DNA of 21,955 bases, from NCBI GenBank assembly GCA_009469665.1, contig SSTB01000052.1, positions 1-21,955 on the forward strand, in the 5' to 3' direction. Positions 15,416-21,955 of this stretch are shown in pieces. The notes under the pieces are model-generated. The model saw only the letters and a list, made by a program, of their open reading frames with translations. It made no database searches and was not told where the DNA came from. The position numbers were made by a program, and so were the translations under genes. The stretch is from Azonexaceae bacterium (GTDB taxonomy: Bacteria > Pseudomonadota > Gammaproteobacteria > Burkholderiales > Rhodocyclaceae). Position 1 is the stretch's first letter; each line of letters starts with the position of its first letter.

Positions 15416-16008
15416 GGGTGGGGCTGGCCGGAGTGCTGATCCTGGTGGCCGGGGCGGTGGCGGCCGCCGACGATGCCGAGTACGCCCGCGGCGAGGAACT
15501 GGTCATGGGGCGTTGCTTCCTGTGCCACGGCGTTTCCGGAGACAGTTCCAGCCCGCTTTATCCCAAGATTGCCGGTCAGCACCCGAGCTATCTCCACAAG
15601 CAGATGCGCAATTACCTTTCCGGAGAACGGGAAGGAACCGATATGCGCAAGGCCCTGGCCGGACTGGGCGACGCCGACCTCCGCGCCCTGGCGCTCTACT
15701 ACAGCCGCCAGCCCACGACCCGGGGCAATTCCTCCTACCCGCAGATGCGCGAGGCGGGCGAGCGTCTATTCCGCGAGGGCAATCCCGCCACCGGCCTGAA
15801 GCCCTGCAAGGAATGCCATGGCGACGAAGGGGGCGGAACCGACAAGACGCCCCGCCTGGCCGGGCAGCACGCCCTGTATATCGAGACCCAGTTGAGTCTT
15901 TTCGAAGAGCGGCGACGCACCAACGACAACGAGAAGATGCACGACGTGGCCAAGCGCCTGTCCATTGACGAGATGCGGGCGGTGGCCGAATACCTGCGAG
16001 GACTTTGA
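15412..16008 (+). CDS. Dihaem cytochrome c4-like periplasmic protein
   Basis: A 198-residue protein with an N-terminal signal peptide (hydrophobic 4-17, likely cleavage after an Ala near 19). Two haem c sites, CFLCH (35-39) and CKECH (132-136), head two similar domains joined by a [10 protein letters not shown] linker, the layout of cytochrome c4. Candidate axial methionines are Met78 in GTDMRK and Met176 in NEKMHD, each about 40 residues after its CXXCH. It probably carries electrons in the periplasm between the bc1 complex and an oxidase. It overlaps dut by 4 nt and so seems part of the coaBC-dut operon, an unexpected neighbour. No clear terminator follows. Confidence 0.93.
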   Translation: MRVGLAGVLILVAGAVAAADDAEYARGEELVMGRCFLCHGVSGDSSSPLYPKIAGQHPSYLHKQMRNYLSGEREGTDMRKALAGLGDADLRALALYYSRQPTTRGNSSYPQMREAGERLFREGNPATGLKPCKECHGDEGGGTDKTPRLAGQHALYIETQLSLFEERRRTNDNEKMHDVAKRLSIDEMRAVAEYLRGL

Positions 16009-16171
16009 ACCTTGCCGCAAGTACCTGCCTTGGCAGCGCGCTTCCAGGCTGGGTATGCATCAGGCAGCATAGGTGTGGGTGCTCCAAACTGTTCCGCAAT
16101 CTACTCCGGGAGAGCTAGCTGTTCAGTCCTGTAGCGCAGGATGAGCCAGAATATCCCTGTTTATCATCAGG

Positions 16172-16549
16172 TTATGAGCACGCGCCGGAAGCCACCAGGG
16201 TCGCCCACTCGGCGTCGGTGAACAGCCGGGAACTGGAAATGAAGGAGCGGCCTTCCGGACGGTCCAGGGAAAAGTCGCCGCCGCCGTGGCACTCCCTGAC
16301 GTCGATGACGACCTGGGTGTGCTTGTAGAACGCGTACTGGGACTTGCTGATGTAGAAGGGGCAGCCGCCGATTTCGCCCAGGCACTCGTCGTTCGCCGAA
16401 ACGATCAGATCCCCTGGCAGGAGGCAGTTGGCCGCACTGTTGTCGCAGCAGCCGCCGGATTGGTAAAACATGAGGGACGAGTTGTGCTTCTTCTTGAGGA
16501 ATTCGATGAATTCCAGGGCTGACGGGGTGGCGATGACGCGATCGACCAT
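16172..16549 (-). CDS. DUF779 protein, aldehyde dehydrogenase partner
   Basis: A 125-residue cytoplasmic protein matching DUF779 from memory. It has a GGCCDNSAANC cysteine cluster (32-42), GGCPFYISKSQY and the C-terminal GGGDFSLDRPEGRSFISSSRLF pattern. The conserved cysteines suggest metal or redox chemistry, but the function is unknown. DUF779 genes are repeatedly found beside ExaC/AldB-type aldehyde dehydrogenases, as here. The ATG at 16549 has a strong GGAGG ribosome-binding site. An intrinsic terminator lies between it and the dehydrogenase, so it is probably made at lower levels by read-through. Confidence 0.88.
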   Translation of the reverse strand: MVDRVIATPSALEFIEFLKKKHNSSLMFYQSGGCCDNSAANCLLPGDLIVSANDECLGEIGGCPFYISKSQYAFYKHTQVVIDVRECHGGGDFSLDRPEGRSFISSSRLFTDAEWATLVASGACS

Positions 16550-16562
16550 GGGGGCCTCCGAT

Positions 16563-16589
16563 AAAAAAGGGGGCGGTCGCCCGCCCCCT
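16563..16589 (-). terminator. Intrinsic terminator between the aldehyde dehydrogenase and DUF779 genes
   Basis: On the minus strand a 9-bp GC-rich stem (arms AGGGGGCGG and CCGCCCCCT, 4-nt loop) is followed by six T. It begins 29 nt after the dehydrogenase stop and ends 14 nt before the DUF779 ATG, so it is intercistronic and should reduce expression of the second gene. Confidence 0.85.
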
Positions 16590-16617
16590 GGGATTGCCTA
16601 AGTTCAGGAATCTCCGC

Positions 16618-18138
<1,521 letters not shown>

Positions 18139-18192
18139 GGTGTCTCCTTTTGAACGGTTCAGAGAGTGCCGTGAAACAGCTTTGTGCCAGTG

Positions 18193-18207
18193 GCAACGAG
18201 CGTGCCA
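18193..18207 (-). promoter_or_regulatory. Sigma-54 (-24/-12) promoter of the aldehyde dehydrogenase gene
   Basis: The minus strand reads TGGCACGCTCGTTGC, with GG and GC separated by exactly 10 nt, almost the full RpoN consensus. The predicted start is near 18181, about 43 nt before the ATG. A sigma-54 activator must act here, but none is encoded in the window. Confidence 0.85.
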
Positions 18208-18268
18208 GACAAATTTGGAGCACTTTTTTTGAGCGGGTGCGGCAGGGGAATTCGAGTATGCTTGCCCG

Positions 18269-19372
18269 ATGGGCGTCCATCTGAATTACCGCTTCGAACC
18301 CGGTACTGCGGCCATCCCCGGGGAGGAAGGCCTGCAACTCGAAAACCCGCTATTCCGCATCCTCGCCGCCGTGCGTGAAGGGGGGTCGATCAGCGGTGCC
18401 GCCAAGACCCTCGGCCTTTCCTATCGCTACGTGTGGGGCTTCCTCAAGGAGCAGGAAGCCGCCTTGGGCCGCCCCTTGCTGGCCGGCCGGGCGGGGCAGT
18501 CGGCGCGCCTGTCCGAATTCGGTGAGCGACTGGTTTGGGCCGAGCGTCGCGCCCATGCCCGGCTGATGCCCCGGGCCGAGGAACTCGCCGCCCAGCTGGA
18601 CAACGAACTTCTGCTGGCCGTCCGGCCGGAACTGCGGCCTCTTCTGGTGAGCACCAGCCACGACCTGCTTTTCTCGGCCCTGCGGGACCGGGTGCGGCAG
18701 CGGGCGGAGGTATTGCTGGAATTCGAATACCTGGGCAGCGCCAAGGCCCTGGATCGCCTCAACCGCGGAGAATGCGCCCTGGCGGGAGTGCATATGCCCC
18801 TGAACGATCTGCATCTCTGCCAGCGGGGGTCGGTCGTCCATTCGCGCATCGGCCGTCGCCTCAAGCTGGGCGACCACAAACTCATCCGCTTCGCAACCCG
18901 CAGCCAGGGCTTCATGGTGTCGCGGGGCAACCCCCTGGGCATTCGCTCGGTGGTGGACCTGCGCCGTCCCGGGGTGCGCTTTGTCAATCGCCAGGCCGGG
19001 TCGGGAACCCGGGTGCTCTTCGACGAATTTCTCGTGCAACACGGGGTGCCGGGCATGGCCATCGAGGGCTACGGCGACGTCGAAACCACCCATCTGGCCG
19101 TGGCCGCCTGCGTGGCGGCAGGGGTCGCCAACTGCGGCTTCGGCCTCGAGGCGGCGGCGGCCCGATTCGGCCTGGATTTCGTTCCCATGGTGGACGAGCA
19201 GTTCTTTCTCGTGTGCCACAAACCGGTGCTGGACAGCGCGCCGCTGCAGGCCATCCTGGAAGTGCTGCGCTCGGCCGAATTCCGTTCCCTGGCTTCTGCG
19301 GTCCCCGGCTATGCGGCCGACGAGGCCGGCCAGATCATCTCCCTGCGGCGGACCCTGCCCTGGTATAAGTGA
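18269..19372 (+). CDS. Transcriptional regulator: ModE/LysR-like helix-turn-helix plus oxyanion-binding-protein-like domain
   Basis: A 367-residue protein. Residues 24-90 form a ModE/LysR-like winged helix: [34 protein letters not shown] helices (not quoted in full) with [19 protein letters not shown] at 39-57. Residues 125-345 resemble the periplasmic molybdate-binding-like domain of COG1910: GVHMPL, the [15 protein letters not shown] block and [19 protein letters not shown] with FGLDFVPM. I infer it senses molybdate or tungstate, since two TupA-like genes lie just downstream on the other strand. No clear Shine-Dalgarno precedes the ATG at 18269; a TATGCT box ends 6 nt before it. It is divergent from the aldehyde dehydrogenase but lacks an AAA+ domain, so it cannot be the sigma-54 activator. 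Confidence 0.82.
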   Translation: MGVHLNYRFEPGTAAIPGEEGLQLENPLFRILAAVREGGSISGAAKTLGLSYRYVWGFLKEQEAALGRPLLAGRAGQSARLSEFGERLVWAERRAHARLMPRAEELAAQLDNELLLAVRPELRPLLVSTSHDLLFSALRDRVRQRAEVLLEFEYLGSAKALDRLNRGECALAGVHMPLNDLHLCQRGSVVHSRIGRRLKLGDHKLIRFATRSQGFMVSRGNPLGIRSVVDLRRPGVRFVNRQAGSGTRVLFDEFLVQHGVPGMAIEGYGDVETTHLAVAACVAAGVANCGFGLEAAAARFGLDFVPMVDEQFFLVCHKPVLDSAPLQAILEVLRSAEFRSLASAVPGYAADEAGQIISLRRTLPWYK

Positions 19373-19387
19373 GGGCGGTGCTTTCCG

Positions 19388-19538
19388 CCTGAGAGCTTGT
19401 GAATAAATCTACTGCGCGATCCGATTGCTTCGTTGGGCGGTGCTCGCTCCTCGCCTATCCACTTGATATGTCTCGTCGCTGCGCTCCGTCCGCCTCGCAC
19501 TCGGACCGCTCGCTACGATTTCTTCACAAGCTCTGAGG
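19388..19538. mobile_element. MITE-like palindromic element between convergent genes
   Basis: Terminal arms at 19388-19409 and 19517-19538 are inverted and match at 20 of 22 positions; the core arms are AGAGCTTGTGAATAAATC and GATTTCTTCACAAGCTCT. Inside the arms a weaker complementarity continues for about 30 nt, so the whole 151-bp segment is an imperfect palindrome. It begins 15 bp after the regulator stop (19372) and ends 1 bp before the stop of the minus-strand gene (19540). It encodes nothing and has no clear target duplication. It may serve as a bidirectional terminator. Confidence 0.65.
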
Positions 19539-19539
19539 T

Positions 19540-19908
19540 TCAGGAACCGTCGCTCGGCCGGACCAGGCGGATATTCGGCGTCGCTTTCGGGTGGGGCGCT
19601 TCGGCGGCCAGGCGCTGGGCGAGATCCTGACTCAGCATGTCGATGCGGTGGAGATGGATCGAATCCCGCAGCACAGTGGCCACCAGATCGCCAACCGAGA
19701 GGTCGACGCCGCAGTCGAGGAAGGTCGTGGCGTGGAGGAGCGCGATGTGGGCCCAGGCTTCCGGGCTCAGCTTGGCAATGAATTCATCCCGGAATGAGTG
19801 CCGCGCGCTGGCCAGGCATTCGTCCATCAGACGCGATGGGTCGCCGACTTGGGGGAGCAGGAGGGCGAGCCTGATGCAGGCGCGTTGGCGCAATTCGTCC
19901 AGATCCAT
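19540..19908 (-). CDS. Hypothetical cytoplasmic protein, 122 residues
   Basis: It starts MDLDELRQRACIRLALLLPQ at ATG 19908, with GGAG 7 nt upstream; a longer in-frame start at 19950 lacks such a site. The protein is helical, with no signal peptide or membrane segment. Notable stretches are DECLASARHSFRDEF, AHIALLHATTFLDCG and HRIDMLSQDLAQRLAAEA. I do not recognise the family. It follows the second binding-protein gene by 66 nt on the same strand, so it is probably the last gene of a tupA operon; a role in molybdenum or tungsten use would be inference only. Its stop abuts the palindromic element. Confidence 0.68.
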   Translation of the reverse strand: MDLDELRQRACIRLALLLPQVGDPSRLMDECLASARHSFRDEFIAKLSPEAWAHIALLHATTFLDCGVDLSVGDLVATVLRDSIHLHRIDMLSQDLAQRLAAEAPHPKATPNIRLVRPSDGS

Positions 19909-19974
19909 GTGCTTGCTCCCGGGGCGGCGACGGCAGGCCGATGGCGCCATGGTAGCGGCGCGCCGGGCGGGAGA

Positions 19975-20835
19975 TCAATCGAATTGGCGGGCGTAGGCCG
20001 CGTCGTTGTATAGGCCTTCGCCGAAGCGCTCGCGACCGTATTCGGCAATGATGCGCTGGCCTTCCGGCGAGGCGACGAAATCGATGAAACGTTCCGCAGT
20101 ATCGCGCCCCGCCGTGGCGCCCGGTGGTGCGACGATGGCGTGGTAGGTATTGACCAGAATCCGGTCGCCGCGGAAGAGGATGGCCAGATCCGGAGCGACG
20201 CCCTTCTCCATGATCCAGGTGCTCGAATCGCTCATGAAGTAGGCCCTCTCCGCGTTGGCGCGCTTGAGGCTGGCGGTCATGAAGTCCTTGGTGACGATGT
20301 ACCAGGGGCCCTGGGGTTCGACCCCGGCGGCCTTCCAGATCTGCATTTCCTTCTGGTGGGTGCCCGAATTGTCCCCCCGGGAAACGAAGGGGCCTCCGGC
20401 GGCGGCAACCTTGCGGTAAGCCTCCGCCGCACTGCGGGCAGCACCTATCCCGGCCGGATCGGCGGCGGGACCGACCAGACAGAACTCGTTCGAGCCGATC
20501 AGGGTCTTCTTCGCAGCCCAGCCGTCGGCGATGGCCTTGTCCACCTGGGCCGGGGCATGGACCATGACCATGTCCACCTTCCTGTCGCGCAGCAGGTTGA
20601 GTGACTGGCCGCTGCCGGCCTTGATCCATACCATGCGGGCGTCGGCCTGGCGGGCGAAGGCCTCGGCCAGGGTCTTCAGCAGGCCCAGTTCCCCCGGGCT
20701 GCCGGTGGCCAGGGAAAAACCGTGCTGGCCCGATCCGTAGACCGTCCCGCCTTCGTCGGCGGCCAGGGCGGGGATTCCCGGCATCAGCGCCGTAGCGGCG
20801 AGGAGCGCGAGCAGGAAACGCTTCATCGCCCGCAT
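19975..20835 (-). CDS. Divergent TupA-like periplasmic oxyanion-binding protein
   Basis: A 286-residue secreted protein with a signal peptide (Arg/Lys N-terminus, hydrophobic 7-20, cleavage near ALAA at 24-27). Like its neighbour it has FVSRGDNSGTH, a DKAIADGWAAKK-type segment, a PWY motif and a C-terminal FIDFVASPEGQRIIAEYG, so it is a paralogue. It lacks the N-terminal STTSTEQSGL ligand loop and has LATGSPGELGLL instead, and it shows KAGSGQSLNLLR where TupA has ALGTGQALDQAR. The ligand may therefore differ. The ATG at 20835 overlaps the tupA stop by one base (TGATG), with AGGA just upstream; a second ATG at 20826 is possible. Confidence 0.82.
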   Translation of the reverse strand: MRAMKRFLLALLAATALMPGIPALAADEGGTVYGSGQHGFSLATGSPGELGLLKTLAEAFARQADARMVWIKAGSGQSLNLLRDRKVDMVMVHAPAQVDKAIADGWAAKKTLIGSNEFCLVGPAADPAGIGAARSAAEAYRKVAAAGGPFVSRGDNSGTHQKEMQIWKAAGVEPQGPWYIVTKDFMTASLKRANAERAYFMSDSSTWIMEKGVAPDLAILFRGDRILVNTYHAIVAPPGATAGRDTAERFIDFVASPEGQRIIAEYGRERFGEGLYNDAAYARQFD

Positions 20836-21659
20836 CACTTCCTGGCGTTGGGGAAGAAGAGCTGCTGGCCGTCGATCCTGTAGTCGGCGATGGTCTTCTG
20901 GCCCTCGGCGGAGACGACCCAATCGACGAACTGCTGAGCCAGGTTCGCCTTGACGTGGGGGTGCTTGGCCGGATTGACCAGAATCACGCCATATTGATTG
21001 AAAAGCCGCTGGTCGCCTTCGACGACGATGGTCAATTCCTGGCGATTCTTGAACGACAGCCAGGTGCCGCGGTCGGCCAGAAGATAGGCGTTCATCGAAG
21101 CCGCGGTATTGAGGGCGGGGCCCATGCCGGAGCCGGTTTCCTTGTACCAGGGGCCCTTGGCCGCCTCGAGGTCGATGGCGGCGGCCTTCCACAAGCGCAA
21201 TTCGGCGGCGTGGGTGCCGCTCTTGTCGCCCCGGGAGACGAAGGGCGCCCTGGCCGCCTCGACCTTCTTCAGGGCCTCGACGATGTCCTTGCCGCCGCTG
21301 ACCTTGGCCGGATCGGCCTTGGGGCCCACCAGGACGAAGTCGTTGTACATGACTTCCTTGCGCTCGACGCCCCAGCCTTCGGCGATGAATTTCTCCTCGG
21401 CGGCCTTGTCGTGGACGAACACCACGTCAGCGTCGCCGCGCCGCGCCTGATCCAGCGCCTGACCGGTGCCCAGGGCCACCACGCGGACCTTGATCCCCGT
21501 CTTCTGCTCGAAGACCGGCAGCAGATGCTTGAAGAGGCCCGACTGCTCGGTGGATGTGGTGGACGACACGACGATGAATTTTTCCTCGGCCACCGCCGGC
21601 AGCGAAGCCAGGGAAAGGGCGGCAAGGGCGGAACATAACAGACGGCGCAGGGCGTTCAA
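20835..21659 (-). CDS. tupA: Tungstate ABC transporter substrate-binding protein
   Basis: A 274-residue protein with a signal peptide (RR N-terminus, hydrophobic 8-20, cleavage AVA-EE at about 24). The mature start carries the TupA ligand loop SSTTSTEQSGL (32-42), followed by ALGTGQALDQARRGDADVV and FVSRGDKSGTH, both typical of tungstate/molybdate-binding TupA. It captures the oxyanion in the periplasm for a TupB permease and TupC ATPase, neither of which is in this window. The only start giving a full signal peptide is TTG at 21659, with GGAGA 6 nt upstream. It overlaps its paralogue downstream by one base. Confidence 0.88.
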   Translation of the reverse strand: MNALRRLLCSALAALSLASLPAVAEEKFIVVSSTTSTEQSGLFKHLLPVFEQKTGIKVRVVALGTGQALDQARRGDADVVFVHDKAAEEKFIAEGWGVERKEVMYNDFVLVGPKADPAKVSGGKDIVEALKKVEAARAPFVSRGDKSGTHAAELRLWKAAAIDLEAAKGPWYKETGSGMGPALNTAASMNAYLLADRGTWLSFKNRQELTIVVEGDQRLFNQYGVILVNPAKHPHVKANLAQQFVDWVVSAEGQKTIADYRIDGQQLFFPNARK

Positions 21660-21757
21660 GGCAATCTCCGGAAGGTTGGACGGTCCGCGCCGGCAAGGGG
21701 CGCAGCGGCCAAAAGTATGACTTGGCGGAGAGACCGGCAGGGAGGAAGGAGGCGTTG

Positions 21758-21781
21758 ACCTATGCGGGACAGTGCATAGGT
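21758..21781. promoter_or_regulatory. Inverted repeat upstream of tupA, candidate operator
   Basis: Perfect arms ACCTATGC and GCATAGGT are separated by 8 nt, 99 nt before the tupA start. The symmetry suits a dimeric regulator such as the ModE-like protein encoded nearby, but it does not match the E. coli ModE site I remember. Confidence 0.45.
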
Positions 21782-21860
21782 GGAGAATCGACCAATCGGC
21801 GCAGTATTCTCAAGACGGCCGCTGCTAGGGCATTGGCCGTGCCTGAATCCGGAACGCCGA

Positions 21861-21955
21861 TCACCGCTTCAGAATTGGCGGCAGAAAAATGATGGAAAAG
21901 TTGCTGTGCTCAGGTTTGCGTCGCTCGTACGGGCTATCCAGGTGGACAGGGGCGC
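21861..21955 (-). CDS. Possible C-terminal end of an unidentified gene, cut by window edge
   Basis: A 30-codon frame open from the right edge to a TGA at 21861, ending FLPPILKR. Base composition here is more A/T-rich than in the neighbouring genes, and I do not recognise the sequence. The opposite strand has an equally open short frame, so coding is uncertain. The stretch 21660-21860 otherwise holds the tupA leader. Confidence 0.2.
   Translation of the reverse strand, partial: APVHLDSPYERRKPEHSNFSIIFLPPILKR

Noticed and set aside
16009..16171. Small gene or RNA between the cytochrome and DUF779 genes
   Set aside because: Only a 5-bp CTGCC/GGCAG hairpin is visible; there is no start signal, T-run or coding bias.
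21660..21955. Molybdenum/tungsten cofactor riboswitch before tupA
   Set aside because: I could not find the conserved stem arrangement; only a short inverted repeat is visible.

Overview
The window looks like a chromosomal segment of a high-GC betaproteobacterium, most likely in or near the Rhodocyclales. I infer this from the strong G/C third-position bias, the families present and the gene order; no database search was possible. Most of it is core genome: about twenty recognisable protein genes in short, tightly packed operons, many with start/stop overlaps of 1-14 nt. I see no tRNA, rRNA, CRISPR array, phage or complete insertion sequence.

Layout. Positions 1-1535 hold the 5' part of mutL (minus strand), which runs off the left edge. 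From 1801 a plus-strand run encodes a DedA membrane protein, a small lipoprotein and purN. After a palindrome-rich gap (3849-4060) come a DUF3108 protein with a TonB-like proline-rich N-terminus, an RsmB/NOP-type rRNA cytosine methyltransferase and an MscS channel. Positions 7545-8600 form a small-gene island: a probably frameshifted minus-strand gene, and a two-cistron operon of 36- and 58-codon proteins that ends in stacked hairpins and a strong terminator. Then comes an RstA/RstB-like two-component system (minus), divergent from a fatty-acid desaturase-dsbB pair (plus).

Positions 12541-14966 carry the classic radC-rpmB-rpmG cluster divergent from coaBC-dut, as in Escherichia coli. Here coaBC-dut is extended by an overlapping dihaem cytochrome c4-like gene. 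The radC/coaBC gap holds a perfect 11-bp inverted repeat with a TAGAAT box in each arm. Positions 16172-18207 carry an aldehyde dehydrogenase with its usual DUF779 partner, driven by a near-perfect sigma-54 (-24/-12) promoter. The right end is a metal-oxyanion region: a regulator joining a ModE/LysR-like helix-turn-helix to a molybdate/tungstate-binding-like domain; an imperfect palindromic (MITE-like) element between convergent genes; an unknown 122-aa protein; and two tandem TupA-like periplasmic binding proteins with no transporter permease or ATPase in view.

The points most worth a second look are the two-cistron small-protein operon, the symmetric radC/coaBC promoter, the paired TupA-like proteins with the regulator, the element at 19388-19538, the sigma-54 promoter with no matching activator nearby, and possible leaderless starts, best seen at rstA. 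I do not see a clearly new multi-gene defence or biosynthetic system.
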